A stretch of DNA of 64,000 nucleotides from Gracilimonas sp046602855. GTDB taxonomy: Bacteria > Bacteroidota > Rhodothermia > Balneolales > Balneolaceae. Of this stretch, positions 7,944 through 17,179 are shown one piece after another (the stretch's first letter is position 1; each line of letters begins with the position of its first letter). Made by a program: the position numbers and the translations under genes. A model generated the notes under the pieces. That model saw nothing but the letters and a program-made list of their open reading frames with translations. It had not been told where the DNA came from and did not search any database. The stretch is taken from contig NZ_JBKINJ010000001.1 of NCBI RefSeq assembly GCF_046602855.1, positions 1,054,001 through 1,118,000 of the forward strand. Reading direction: 5' to 3'.

Positions 7944-8897
7944 TTAATTATGAGGGAATTCATTCAATTGACCTATCAACTCCAAACTATTATCCTTATC
8001 CCTGTTCAATTGATCTTTTAACTCATCAACTCCATTAAATTTCATTTCATCACGAATTCTGTCAATAAATCTAACCTGTATGGTCTGCCCGTAAATATCT
8101 TTCTCAAAATTAAAAATATGCACTTCTAGCGTTTGTTTCTGGCCTTCAAAGGTTGGTCTGACACCAATATTCATCATTCCTCCATACCACTTATCGCTAA
8201 CTCTGACTTTCACAGCATATACTCCATTTTTAGGAATAACCTTATTCTCGTGCTCAGGTTTGAGGTTTGCTGTTGGGAATCCTATAGGCTTTCCTCTTTT
8301 GTCTCCGTGTGCCACTATTCCGTTTAGCAGATAACGACGGTTCAGATATTCAGCGGCTTTTTTAACATTCCCTTCTTCGGATAATGTCTTTCGTATTAGG
8401 GTACTGCTGATCGTTACATCTCCCATTTCGTGCTTGGAAACCACATGTGAATCAAATCCAAGTTCTTTACCAAGTCTTTCGATGGTTTCAATAGTGCCTT
8501 TCCGATCCCTTCCAAACTGATGGTCGTATCCTATAACAAATTCAGAAACACCGACCTTCTCGTGTATGATATCGCGAACAAATTCTTCTGAGGTGAGCAA
8601 CGAGAAATCCCGGTCAAAGGGTATGACCAACAATATATCCACACCTATATCTTCAAGTAATTCACACCTTTCTTTAAGCGATGTAAGCATCTGAATACCG
8701 CTTTTACCGGGATTGATTATCTCTCTTGGATGGGGGTCAAAGGTAACAACGACGCTGCGCGCTTTACGTTCATCAGCTTTCTTTACCACTGTATCAATAA
8801 GTGCCCGGTGACCTCTGTGAACGCCATCAAAGGTACCTACAGTCAATACCGTATTAGGCACATGATCAATGTCTTTAAGTTCTATTAGTCTAGCCAT
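7944..8897 (-). CDS. ribF: Bifunctional riboflavin kinase / FAD synthetase
   Basis: A 317-residue enzyme that phosphorylates riboflavin to FMN and adenylylates FMN to FAD. The N-terminal FMN adenylyltransferase domain carries the nucleotidyltransferase motif GTFDGVHRGHRALI (about 22-35) and 'VVTFDPHPREI', and the ISSTLIRKTL segment fits the ISSTxIR motif. The C-terminal kinase domain has GDKRGKPIGFPTANL (the PTAN magnesium/ATP motif) and YGGMMNIGVRPTF. The length matches the family. The start overlaps the truB 3' end by 13 bases, implying translational coupling. Confidence 0.96.
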   Translation of the reverse strand: MARLIELKDIDHVPNTVLTVGTFDGVHRGHRALIDTVVKKADERKARSVVVTFDPHPREIINPGKSGIQMLTSLKERCELLEDIGVDILLVIPFDRDFSLLTSEEFVRDIIHEKVGVSEFVIGYDHQFGRDRKGTIETIERLGKELGFDSHVVSKHEMGDVTISSTLIRKTLSEEGNVKKAAEYLNRRYLLNGIVAHGDKRGKPIGFPTANLKPEHENKVIPKNGVYAVKVRVSDKWYGGMMNIGVRPTFEGQKQTLEVHIFNFEKDIYGQTIQVRFIDRIRDEMKFNGVDELKDQLNRDKDNSLELIGQLNEFPHN

Positions 8898-9628
8898 ATC
8901 TCCTTAAGTCTATCTCCCATTTCGTGAGGTGTCAAAGCATCCTCTACCAGATAATGCCCGATTGACGTTCTTTCCAGTTTACTTAAGTATGCTTTTGAAT
9001 CTAAGGCTTCACCAAGGTCTCTGGCAAGCGACCGGATATAAGTACCCTTGCTGCACTTTACCACTAAGGTTAATATTGGAGGCCGGAACCCTAAAATATC
9101 AAATTCGTGAAAGGTAACTTGCCTTGGGGCTCTTTCAACGGTCTGCCCTTTTCTTGCAAGTTCATATAACTTCTTGCCACCATATTTAAGAGCGGAGTAC
9201 ATTGGGGGAACCTGATTTACAGTACCTTTAAACTCAGCTTCAAGTTTACTGAGTATTAGTTCCTGGGTAATATGTTTACTCGTCGCTTCTTCATCAACTT
9301 CACCCTCAGAATCGTAGGTCGTGGTAGATTTCCCAAAGGTAATTTCTGCAACATATGTTTTTGGCAGATCCTGTATCATTGAAATAGATTTTGTGGCTTT
9401 ACCACAACATAGGATCAAAAGTCCGGTAGCTAAAGGATCTAGAGTTCCGGCATGTCCGGTTTTCTTTACTCTGATACGTTTACGGAGGAATTTAACGACA
9501 TCAAAGCTTGACCATTCAAGAGGCTTATCGATAAGAAATATAGCACCTGCTGCCAGATCAGTATCTTTATTGGGTAAATTATATCTACCAAATACCGGAA
9601 TTTCTTCTAAAGGAAGTACTTTAGCCAT
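8885..9628 (-). CDS. truB: tRNA pseudouridine-55 synthase
   Basis: A 247-residue enzyme that makes pseudouridine 55 in the T-loop of most tRNAs. The catalytic aspartate lies in GHAGTLDPLATGLL (about 58-71), preceded by the family opening 'FLIDKPLEWSSFDVV'. The motif 'VPPMYSALKYGGKKLYELAR' and the C-terminal 'CSKGTYIRSLARDLG' are also present. It is compact, lacking a long C-terminal PUA region, as is common outside proteobacteria. It starts one base from the rbfA stop and overlaps ribF, so it belongs to the rbfA-truB-ribF operon. Confidence 0.96.
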   Translation of the reverse strand: MAKVLPLEEIPVFGRYNLPNKDTDLAAGAIFLIDKPLEWSSFDVVKFLRKRIRVKKTGHAGTLDPLATGLLILCCGKATKSISMIQDLPKTYVAEITFGKSTTTYDSEGEVDEEATSKHITQELILSKLEAEFKGTVNQVPPMYSALKYGGKKLYELARKGQTVERAPRQVTFHEFDILGFRPPILTLVVKCSKGTYIRSLARDLGEALDSKAYLSKLERTSIGHYLVEDALTPHEMGDRLKEIWLD

Positions 9629-10003
9629 TTACTCAGAGTCAGAACTGTCCTTATCTTCTTCAGGGATGTCTATCTTGTTGAAGATCTTTTCGATCTTGTT
9701 CACATACTCTGCTGTATCATCCTGGTAGAAGTGCAATTCAGGTATCTTTCGAACCTGATTTTTAATTTTTGAGGCAAGTTCAAACCTGATCTCAGGAATA
9801 CTCTCATCCAGAAATTCATAAACCGGCTTATCATCTCTTCCGGGAGCAAACACACTTAGATAAACTTTTGCGATAGACAGATCATCAGTCATGATCACAT
9901 TGGTAACTGTAACAAAAGTGCCATCCGGTTGATAGGATTTCTGGATAATATGACCTAAGTCTTTTTTAATAACTGCAGCTAGTCTTTCTGGCCTGAATCC
10001 CAT
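9629..10003 (-). CDS. rbfA: Ribosome-binding factor A
   Basis: A 124-residue, single KH-type-domain factor that helps mature the 5' end of 16S rRNA and the 30S subunit. Family features are the opening RPERLAAVIKKDLGHIIQK, the central 'LSIAKVYLSVF' strand and the 'RKIPELHFYQDDTAEYVNKIEKIF' C-terminal helix. An acidic Asp/Glu/Ser tail ends the protein. It sits between infB and truB as in most bacteria, but a terminator precedes it, so it may also have its own promoter in the 88-base gap. Confidence 0.93.
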   Translation of the reverse strand: MGFRPERLAAVIKKDLGHIIQKSYQPDGTFVTVTNVIMTDDLSIAKVYLSVFAPGRDDKPVYEFLDESIPEIRFELASKIKNQVRKIPELHFYQDDTAEYVNKIEKIFNKIDIPEEDKDSSDSE

Positions 10004-10043
10004 TACTGAATAATTAAGTGAGTGATTCGATTCGAATGAAATG

Positions 10044-10078
10044 AAAAAAAATTCGGCTCATAACCAGTATGGCCGAAT
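10044..10078 (-). terminator. Intrinsic terminator downstream of infB
   Basis: A perfect 7-base stem (ATTCGGC / GCCGAAT) encloses a 14-base loop and is followed on the minus strand by seven T. It lies in the infB-rbfA gap and should end or attenuate the rimP-nusA-infB transcript. Confidence 0.75.
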
Positions 10079-10091
10079 CATTAAAAATATA

Positions 10092-12965
10092 TTAACCGGC
10101 TGAGTCTTCCAGTGTTCGTTTCTGTTCAGTGATCTTATAACTTTCGATATTGTCACCTACTTTAATATCATTGTATCCTTTGATACTTATACCGCATTCG
10201 TAACCGGAAGTAACTTCTCTAACATCATCCTTAAATCGTTTCAATGCATCGATCTCTCCATCATAAATGACAACACCGTCACGAACGAGTCTAATCGGAT
10301 TATTTCTTTCGATCTTACCTTCGGTTACGTAGCACCCTGCAATAGTACCAACTTTGGATACTTTAAAGATCTCACGGACCTCAACAACACCCATCATCTG
10401 CTCTTTGATCTCCGGTGAAAGAAGACCCTCAAGTGCATCTCTTACCTCATCTACCGCATCGTAGATCACGCTAAATAATCTGATGTCGATCTCTTCCTCT
10501 TCAGCTAATTTTCGTGCCTGAGAAGTAGGTCGTACCTGAAAACCGATTATAATAGCATCAGAAGCAGATGCTAAGAGCACATCCGATTCTGAAATAGCAC
10601 CGGCTCCTGTATGAATGATGTTCACAGCTACTTCGTCGGTACTCAATTTCTGGAGTGAACCGGAAAGTGCTTCAATAGAACCATCCACATCAGCTTTAAC
10701 AATAACATTAAGTTCAGATATTTCACCAAGTGCAAGACGACGAGAAATATCATCTAGTGTCACATGCTTGTTCTTACGCATTGCTTGCTCACGTCTGATC
10801 TGCATCCGTTCACTGGCAACCTCTTTTGCTATTTTCTCATCCTCAGCTACTAACAGTTTATCACCTGCTTGAGGCATATCGTCAAAACCCATCAGCTGTA
10901 CGGGAGTAGAAGGACCGGCCTCTTGAACTCGTTTTCCAAGATCATTCTCCATAGCACGGACACGTCCAAAACAAGGTCCGGCAACAAACGGATCTCCAAC
11001 TTTTAGTGTACCGCCCTGAACTAACACGTTGGCTACAATACCTTTTCCTTTATCCAAACGCGCTTCAAGTACAACGCCATCAGCACGTCTTTCAGGGTTT
11101 GCCCGAAGTTCGAGCAATTCAGACTCTATCAATACTTTTTCAAGCAGATCTTCGATTCCCTGACCCGTTTCGGCCGAAACTTCAGCATATTGAACTTGAC
11201 CACCGTATTCCTCAACGATCACATCATGTTCTGCCAGCTCAGCTTTAATACGATCCGGGTTAACACCCTCAAGATCCATTTTGTTGATAGCAACAACAAT
11301 TGGTACACCGGCTGCCTTGGCATGATTAATAGCCTCAATGGTCTGGGGCATAACTGAGTCGTCACCGGCAACAACCAGAATCACAATATCTGTAGCCTGG
11401 GCACCACGAGAACGCATCGCTGTAAAGGCCTCGTGACCAGGGGTGTCAAGGAAAGTTATCTCATTATCATTATGAACTACCTGATAAGCACCAACGTGCT
11501 GGGTAATACCACCGGCCTCACCGGCTGCCACTTTTTCTTCACGGATATAATCAAGTAAAGATGTTTTACCGTGATCAACGTGACCCATAACTGTAATGAT
11601 TGGCGCACGTGGTTTAAGATCTTCCTCGTCATCTTCTGGAATCGTAAGGTCTTCATCAATTTCTTCAGCATCAATAAACTCAACTTCTTTACCAAATTCT
11701 TCGGCAACAAGTTCAATAGTTCCCGCATCCAGTCGCTGATTGATCGTGATCATCAGACCGATCGACATACAAACAGAGATAATATCGTTTACACCTACAT
11801 CAAGAAGATCAGCCAATTCGTTAGCAGTGATGAACTCGGTAGTCTCGATAATATCGGATTCGAGTTCTTCCATTTCCTGCTGCTTTTGCAGTTCCTCCTC
11901 GCGTTCCTCCTTACGTTCCCGCCGACGTTTTGAGCGTTTACTGCCAACCGTTTTAGAAGACTGCATCTTCTTCATGGTCTCACGCATCATCTTATCAACG
12001 TCAGTCTCGTCTATCTCAGTTTTCTTCTTGCGTTTTTTCTTGCTTGTCTTCTTAGAACTGCTGTCGTCTTTTTTGGATGAGTCGTCTTTTCTGTCCTTTC
12101 TTCGCTTACGCTTCTTGCGAGTTTTTCTCTGAGCAATATCAGATGTAAATGACGCCTTGCCTAATACTTTAGTTCCTTTTAGTTTACCGGCAGACCCACG
12201 GATAACTTCTTCTTCGGTTTCTTCCTCGTCTTCGTCGTCCTCATCCTCTTCATCTTCTACCTCTTCCTCATCACTTTCAACTTCCGAGTCGGATTCATCT
12301 TCATCTTCAGACTCTAATTCATCCTCTTCGTCTTCAGCGTCTTCTTCTTCATCTGTATCTTCAGCTGTTGCAGCTATTTTTTCCTCAGCTTCTTTATCTT
12401 TGTCTTTAACAGCTGATTCTTTGGCATCAGGTTTTTTCTCACCATCATCTTCTTCATCAGTCTGTTCAGACTTGGTAGTTTCCTCATCATCAGACGATTC
12501 TTCATCAGAAGACTCAGTTTCTATTTCTTCTTCTTTAGAATCGTCTTCTTCTGACTTGGACTCGACAACTTCCTCAACATCTTCCTCAGGCTCAAGTTCT
12601 GGCTCTGGCTCTGGCGTTAAATCCTCTTCGGGTTCCAGATCAGGAGTTTCATCTTCAGGTTCCAAGCCAATACTTTCTTCGATGGGTTCAAGCACATTAT
12701 CAATCGTAACACTGTCGTTACGCTGATTTTTCATCTGATTTCTGCGGCTTTCATACTCCTCTTTGGCTTTTTCGTGATCTGCACTCTTAGCCTTATCGTC
12801 TCCATAAACCTGATCAAGTACCGAGTACATCTCAGGTGTTACCTTGAAATTTGGACGATTCGTTGCATCAAACCCATTATCTGTCAGAGTATCCACAATT
12901 GATTGTGTGGCTACGTTGAATTCAGAGGCAACTTTAAATAATGGTTTAGGTCTTTTAGACGTCAT
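10092..12965 (-). CDS. infB: Translation initiation factor IF-2
   Basis: A GTPase of 957 residues that recruits fMet-tRNA to the 30S subunit and promotes subunit joining. The N-terminal IF2_N motif (KPLFKVASEFNVATQSIVDTL) is followed by an extreme low-complexity region: about residues 85-265 are mostly Glu, Asp and Ser, then about 275-350 are Lys/Arg-rich. A second IF2_N-like segment (FITANELADLLDVGVNDII) precedes the G domain, with G1 GHVDHGKT near residue 459, DTPGHEAF, and NKMD. Domains II-IV follow (VLEARLDKGKGIVANVLVQ; KVSKVGTIAGCYVTEGKI). It lies 57 bases downstream of nusA. Confidence 0.97.
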   Translation of the reverse strand: MTSKRPKPLFKVASEFNVATQSIVDTLTDNGFDATNRPNFKVTPEMYSVLDQVYGDDKAKSADHEKAKEEYESRRNQMKNQRNDSVTIDNVLEPIEESIGLEPEDETPDLEPEEDLTPEPEPELEPEEDVEEVVESKSEEDDSKEEEIETESSDEESSDDEETTKSEQTDEEDDGEKKPDAKESAVKDKDKEAEEKIAATAEDTDEEEDAEDEEDELESEDEDESDSEVESDEEEVEDEEDEDDEDEEETEEEVIRGSAGKLKGTKVLGKASFTSDIAQRKTRKKRKRRKDRKDDSSKKDDSSSKKTSKKKRKKKTEIDETDVDKMMRETMKKMQSSKTVGSKRSKRRRERKEEREEELQKQQEMEELESDIIETTEFITANELADLLDVGVNDIISVCMSIGLMITINQRLDAGTIELVAEEFGKEVEFIDAEEIDEDLTIPEDDEEDLKPRAPIITVMGHVDHGKTSLLDYIREEKVAAGEAGGITQHVGAYQVVHNDNEITFLDTPGHEAFTAMRSRGAQATDIVILVVAGDDSVMPQTIEAINHAKAAGVPIVVAINKMDLEGVNPDRIKAELAEHDVIVEEYGGQVQYAEVSAETGQGIEDLLEKVLIESELLELRANPERRADGVVLEARLDKGKGIVANVLVQGGTLKVGDPFVAGPCFGRVRAMENDLGKRVQEAGPSTPVQLMGFDDMPQAGDKLLVAEDEKIAKEVASERMQIRREQAMRKNKHVTLDDISRRLALGEISELNVIVKADVDGSIEALSGSLQKLSTDEVAVNIIHTGAGAISESDVLLASASDAIIIGFQVRPTSQARKLAEEEEIDIRLFSVIYDAVDEVRDALEGLLSPEIKEQMMGVVEVREIFKVSKVGTIAGCYVTEGKIERNNPIRLVRDGVVIYDGEIDALKRFKDDVREVTSGYECGISIKGYNDIKVGDNIESYKITEQKRTLEDSAG

Positions 12966-13022
12966 ATATAATTTTTAAATGTGAGCTTTATAAACTAAGA
13001 ATTTTTATTCGGAATTGCCGAT

Positions 13023-14279
13023 TTAAGCCTCGTCCTCAAATTCGTACGCAATTACACTCATAATTTTCTCAGCAAGCTCTGGATCTATTTCTTCGTTCGT
13101 TCTGCTAACTAATTCTTCTGCATTCAGTTCAAGTACTGCTCTTGCAGTATCGCAACCGATATCGTGTAGCATATTTATTACATCTTCACCGAAATCAACA
13201 GCAAATTCATCGATATCTATATCATCTTCGGCTTCAACTTCGCGGTAAACATCTATTTCCACTCCGGCTAGTTTTGAAGCAAGGCGGATGTTTACGCCAC
13301 CTTTACCGATAGCTTTTGATACTTCATCGGCAGGCACCAATACATTTGCATGCTTATTCTCTTCATCTAATTCCACTTTCAATACTTCAGCAGGTTGAAG
13401 AGCCCGTTTAATAAATTCAAATTTATCAGGGGTGAAATTAATAACATCAATATTCTCATTCTGCAACTCGCGAACAATGGCATGAATACGAATTCCCTTC
13501 ATACCAACACAAGCACCAACAGGGTCAACACGTTCATCGTGTGAAAGTACTGCAACTTTTGAACGATCGCCGGGTGCACGTGCGATGCGTACTAATTCAA
13601 TGATACCATCAAACACTTCAGGGATCTCATTTTCAAATAACCTTTCAAGAAAAAGCTCTGAAGTTCTGGAAATGATAACCGTAGGATTGCCATTTTTCAT
13701 GCGTACTTCAGAAACAACAGCACGTATGGTATCCCCTTTGCGATATCTGTCTTTATAAATTTGCTCACTTTTTGGCAGCAAAAGTTCAATGCCATTGTGA
13801 TTAACCAAAATATCCTTATTCTGTCGTACCTGATATACATCACCGAGTATGATCTCTCCTACGCGATCTGTATAATCTTCATAGATATTGTCTTTTTCGA
13901 TCTCACGAATTCTTTGAGCAAGCTGCTGTCTGGCCATTGTCACAGCGCGTCGACCAAAGTCTGTTATCTGAATTTCCTGAGCCAATTCATCATAAAGCTC
14001 AATATCAGGATCAATTTTCTTAGCATCTTCAAAGGTGATCTCAGCCACAGCATCGGTAAGCTCATCGGCAGGTACAACTTCCTGAACATGAAGAATTTGT
14101 ATTTCTCCCCGGTCAGCATTCAGGATAACCTCGAATGCATCATCAGACTCGTATTTTTTTCTGATCATCGTTCTAAAAACATCTTCCAGGATGGAGAGTA
14201 ACATATCCTTGTCAATGCCCTTCTCATGAGCGATCTCTGCAAATGAGGAGATGATCTGTTTTGATAATTCGTTCTGCAT
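13023..14279 (-). CDS. nusA: Transcription termination/antitermination factor NusA
   Basis: A 418-residue RNA-polymerase-associated factor that modulates pausing, termination and antitermination. The N-terminal polymerase-binding domain (about 1-130) leads to an S1 domain (GEIILGDVYQVRQNKDILVNHNG) and two KH domains (PVGACVGMKGIRIHAIVREL; KAIGKGGVNIRLASKLAGVEI). A short C-terminal helical region (about 370-418, DIGCDTARAVLELNAEELV) resembles a single helix-hairpin-helix repeat. It is flanked by rimP (13 bases upstream) and infB. Confidence 0.97.
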   Translation of the reverse strand: MQNELSKQIISSFAEIAHEKGIDKDMLLSILEDVFRTMIRKKYESDDAFEVILNADRGEIQILHVQEVVPADELTDAVAEITFEDAKKIDPDIELYDELAQEIQITDFGRRAVTMARQQLAQRIREIEKDNIYEDYTDRVGEIILGDVYQVRQNKDILVNHNGIELLLPKSEQIYKDRYRKGDTIRAVVSEVRMKNGNPTVIISRTSELFLERLFENEIPEVFDGIIELVRIARAPGDRSKVAVLSHDERVDPVGACVGMKGIRIHAIVRELQNENIDVINFTPDKFEFIKRALQPAEVLKVELDEENKHANVLVPADEVSKAIGKGGVNIRLASKLAGVEIDVYREVEAEDDIDIDEFAVDFGEDVINMLHDIGCDTARAVLELNAEELVSRTNEEIDPELAEKIMSVIAYEFEDEA

Positions 14280-14292
14280 TAGTCTTGTAAGA

Positions 14293-14757
14293 TTAAATTA
14301 CGGGGATAATTTTGGTTTCAACTATGGCATCAAACGGAATCTTTTTTTCAGTTTCATCTTCATCCGTTATGGCAACCGCTTCATCCGTGATGCCAGTTAT
14401 AACACCTTCAATTTTTGTGTACTCGCCCTCTTTGTTTTTGAACTTAATAGTAGCGACTCGTCCTTCGTTTTTCCTGTACTGACGTTTATCACTTAATGGT
14501 CTGCTTAAGCCGGGTGAAGAAACATTCAGCCGATAGCCTTTATCAAAAAGGTCATGGGCTTCGATTAAAAATCCGAGTTCCTTACTGATATCAGTGCATG
14601 TATCTATGTTAACTCCACCTTCTTCGTTGTCAAGAAGAACCCAAAGTTCTGCCAGACCGCTACCGGTTTTAAGCTCAACATCTACTACAAAAAGACCCTT
14701 CTCCTCTGCAAGAGGTTCAGCTAAGTCTTTAATATTTTTAATGATATCTATCTGCAT
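14293..14757 (-). CDS. rimP: Ribosome maturation factor RimP
   Basis: A 154-residue protein required for 30S maturation. The start is placed at the ATG at 14757 (MQIDIIKNIKDLAEPLAEEK); an alternative ATG seven codons upstream is in frame. Family features are 'GLFVVDVELKTGSGLAELWV' early, the 'NIDTCTDISKELGFLIEAH' helix and the diagnostic 'LNVSSPGLSRPLSDKRQYRK' motif, then an SH3-like C-terminal domain ending 'IPFDAIVETKIIPVI'. It is the first gene of the rimP-nusA-infB operon, with a structured leader immediately upstream. Confidence 0.94.
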   Translation of the reverse strand: MQIDIIKNIKDLAEPLAEEKGLFVVDVELKTGSGLAELWVLLDNEEGGVNIDTCTDISKELGFLIEAHDLFDKGYRLNVSSPGLSRPLSDKRQYRKNEGRVATIKFKNKEGEYTKIEGVITGITDEAVAITDEDETEKKIPFDAIVETKIIPVI

Positions 14758-14776
14758 TTTCAATAAATTCTGAAAC

Positions 14777-14837
14777 AAAAAAAAGCGAGTGCCTTCCGAC
14801 GCTCACTGCTCTCCTAAGTTAGGCTTATTTCGCCTAA
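14777..14837 (-). promoter_or_regulatory. Structured leader upstream of rimP (two hairpins, one with a T-run)
   Basis: Reading the minus strand, a hairpin at 14837-14819 (TTAGGC / GCCTAA, 7-base loop) is followed by a second, imperfect hairpin at 14806-14785 (7 pairs with one wobble and one mismatch, 8-base loop). The second runs directly into eight T (14784-14777), only about 20 bases before the rimP start. The terminator form just ahead of a ribosome-assembly/transcription operon suggests attenuation, for instance by the NusA encoded downstream. That is inference. The alternative is a terminator for a short upstream transcript. Confidence 0.5.
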
Positions 14838-14918
14838 ATTTCAATGAATCAACGAGAATGAGAATATAATCATTTTATTATGATTCTCTTTTAATCTAAT
14901 TTATAAACTCTTACTCAA

Positions 14919-15434
14919 ATGAAGTCAACGGTTAAAAGAATGAAATTACCTATGAATGCAACTATCACCTCAATTGTAATAATCTCACTGACTCTATTAT
15001 TCGGAGTATCATGCACATCAGAAAAAGAAGAGAATGCAGAGAAAAAAGCAGGAAGATCACTGAATTTCACTGAAAATGTAACCTTTCTGAATTCATCTGA
15101 TAATAAAATATCAACTATACGGGTTGCTGTTGCTGATGATCAGGAAAAAAGAAATCAGGGCTTGATGGATGTAAATGAACTGCCAAGTGATGCAGGAATG
15201 TTATTTATATTTCCTGAAGAAGAGCCTCTAAGTTTTTATATGGCCAACACCCCTCTCCCTCTCGATATCATGTTTGTGAATTCAGATAGTGTTATTGTTC
15301 GTATTCATCATAACACGGCACCTTTTAACAGTAAACAGCTTTTATCGGAAGCACCGGCCAAATTTGTTGTAGAAACAAACGGTGGTTATGCCATCTCTAA
15401 TGACATAAGAGAGGGACACAAGATCAGGTTTTGA
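14919..15434 (+). CDS. DUF192-domain lipoprotein
   Basis: A 171-residue protein with an N-terminal hydrophobic segment and lipobox (LLFGVSC, cysteine near residue 32), then a DUF192 domain from about residue 65 (RVAVADDQEKRNQGLMDVNELP, GMLFIFPEEEPLSFYMANTPLPLDIMFVN). The pattern 'R-x-x-GLM ... GMLF-F ... F-M-NT-PLDI-F' is diagnostic of the family. DUF192 proteins are small, beta-rich and exported or lipid-anchored; their biochemical role is not known. It is convergent with fbp, 15 bases away, and divergent from rimP. An alternative start 12 codons in (MNATITS) would still leave a signal peptide. Confidence 0.88.
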   Translation: MKSTVKRMKLPMNATITSIVIISLTLLFGVSCTSEKEENAEKKAGRSLNFTENVTFLNSSDNKISTIRVAVADDQEKRNQGLMDVNELPSDAGMLFIFPEEEPLSFYMANTPLPLDIMFVNSDSVIVRIHHNTAPFNSKQLLSEAPAKFVVETNGGYAISNDIREGHKIRF

Positions 15435-15449
15435 CAGATCTGTATTAGA

Positions 15450-16478
15450 TTAGACTTGTTCAATTTTTTTATAGGTCTCGAGAAACTCAGTAACCTTTTC
15501 AACATTATCTTTTGAACCTATGTAGACCGGTGTCTGCTGATGAATGGCATCAGGTTCTATTTCCATGATCCGTTTTGAGCCGTCTGTTGCCTTACCACCG
15601 GCTTGTTCTATGATAAAACTAAGTGGATTACATTCATACATCAGTCTCAGTTTTCCATTTGGGTACTTACTGCTGTGCGGATAAATAAATATCCCCCCTT
15701 TGATAAGTGTGCGATGAATGTCTGCCACCATTGACCCAATATACCTTGCAGTGTAAGGCCTCCCGGTATCAGGATCCTGTTCTTGACAATACTTGATGTA
15801 TTTTTTGAGTCCCAGATCCCATGAGTTATAACTGCCTTCATTAATGCTGTAGATAGCACCATGATCCGGCATCTTTATACTTCGGTCACTTAAAATAAAC
15901 TCACCGATACTTGGATCTAGAGTAAACACAGACACTCCCAAGCCTGTCGTGTATGCCAAAATAGTACTGGAACCGTATAATACATATCCGGCCGCTACCT
16001 GTTTAATGCCAGGTTGAAGTGCATCGTCTTCCTTCAGATTGCCATTAAACCTGGCTTCTCTCATATAGATCGAAAAAATGCTTCCAATCGACACATTCAC
16101 ATCAATATTTGATGAGCCGTCCAAAGGGTCAAGATATACGATGTATTTACCGCCTTGGCTGCTGAGTTTGACAATGCCGTCATTCTCTTCTGAAATAACC
16201 ATACAGGTAATAAGTGACCGGTCTAAGGCCGATATCAATTGTTGATCAGCAAAAAGGTCCAGTTTTTTAACAGCTTCACCATGTATGTTCGTAGATCCAT
16301 CTACACCAAGAATATTCGTAATTCCCGCTTTGTTGACCTCACGGGATATGATCTTGGCTGCCAAGCTGATATCCCTTAGCAACTGAGATAATTCACCGGT
16401 AGCACCCGGAAACCTGTTTTGCGATTGAATAATGTATTCTTCTAAGGTTTCAAGCCTTTTACTTTTAGAACTGTCCAT
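15450..16478 (-). CDS. fbp: Class I fructose-1,6-bisphosphatase
   Basis: A 342-residue gluconeogenic phosphatase converting fructose-1,6-bisphosphate to fructose-6-phosphate and phosphate. The metal-binding signature DPLDGSSNIDVNVSIGSIFSIY is intact (near residue 117), as is the acidic 'VISEENDG' site. The C-terminal substrate region reads 'KLRLMYECNPLSFIIEQAGG', with the active-site Glu in the 'YECNP' motif. Length and motifs are standard for the class I enzyme. It lies downstream of coaE with a 74-base gap and may be transcribed separately. Confidence 0.96.
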   Translation of the reverse strand: MDSSKSKRLETLEEYIIQSQNRFPGATGELSQLLRDISLAAKIISREVNKAGITNILGVDGSTNIHGEAVKKLDLFADQQLISALDRSLITCMVISEENDGIVKLSSQGGKYIVYLDPLDGSSNIDVNVSIGSIFSIYMREARFNGNLKEDDALQPGIKQVAAGYVLYGSSTILAYTTGLGVSVFTLDPSIGEFILSDRSIKMPDHGAIYSINEGSYNSWDLGLKKYIKYCQEQDPDTGRPYTARYIGSMVADIHRTLIKGGIFIYPHSSKYPNGKLRLMYECNPLSFIIEQAGGKATDGSKRIMEIEPDAIHQQTPVYIGSKDNVEKVTEFLETYKKIEQV

Positions 16479-16552
16479 GGATCATTTTAATTTTTGGAAG
16501 CGCTTTTCTACAAATATAAGGATGTTTTTCTCACAAAATCTTCTAAGAAATC

Positions 16553-17158
16553 TTAATCATTCAGAGCTAACTCTTTCAGCTCCTTAAAGATAGTTTGAGC
16601 CTTCAGCTTAAGTTCCTCTAAAGGTCCATCATTGTATACGATAAAATCTGCCAAATGGGTCAGATTTTCATAATCAGGTTGTTTACTGATCCTATCAGTG
16701 ACGGCTTTTTGCGCAGTATCATCTCTTTTAGAAGTTCTATCCACTCTGACACTTTCATCTGCTAGTATCAGAATTACGTAATCAAGACCTTTAGGCCTGC
16801 CATTATTTAGCAATATTGCAGCCTCTTTGGCAAAAATATCAAACCCTTCTTTCTCTTTCCGAGCCGCAAGTTTATCGGTTTCCTCCCATAAAACAGGATG
16901 TACCAGGTTATTTAGTTCAGACACCCTGCCTTTCTCAAATGCTTCCTGAGCAAGAAAAGCCCTGTTAAGCTCCCCGTTTTCTAAATATGCTTTATCCCCG
17001 AATTTTTGTTTGATCTCCTTCTTGAGAGTCTCATTTTTTAACATTAGTTCTTTAGCAAAGTCATCAGCATAGAGAATATAAGCACCAAGTTTTTCCCACT
17101 CTCTGCAAAAAGTTGTTTTTCCTGAACCGATACCACCTGTTATTCCAACTTTGATCAT
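16553..17158 (-). CDS. coaE: Dephospho-CoA kinase
   Basis: A 201-residue P-loop kinase catalysing the last step of coenzyme A synthesis, phosphorylation of the ribose 3'-hydroxyl of dephospho-CoA. The Walker A motif GGIGSGKTT sits at residues 8-16. The CoA-domain motif 'YADDFAKELM' (usual: DAD.ia..l), the 'LVHPVLWEE' segment and a lid with 'DRTSKRDD' follow. The length is normal. It starts 21 bases after prfB and is probably co-transcribed with it. Confidence 0.94.
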   Translation of the reverse strand: MIKVGITGGIGSGKTTFCREWEKLGAYILYADDFAKELMLKNETLKKEIKQKFGDKAYLENGELNRAFLAQEAFEKGRVSELNNLVHPVLWEETDKLAARKEKEGFDIFAKEAAILLNNGRPKGLDYVILILADESVRVDRTSKRDDTAQKAVTDRISKQPDYENLTHLADFIVYNDGPLEELKLKAQTIFKELKELALND

Positions 17159-17179
17159 GATATCAGTTTTTAAGATCCG

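Noticed and set aside
12157..12726. 189-codon plus-strand frame, almost pure Ser
   Set aside because: It is the complement of the Asp/Glu-rich region of infB (GAA/GAT codons read as TTC/ATC shifted to TCN). No initiation signal and no protein-like composition.
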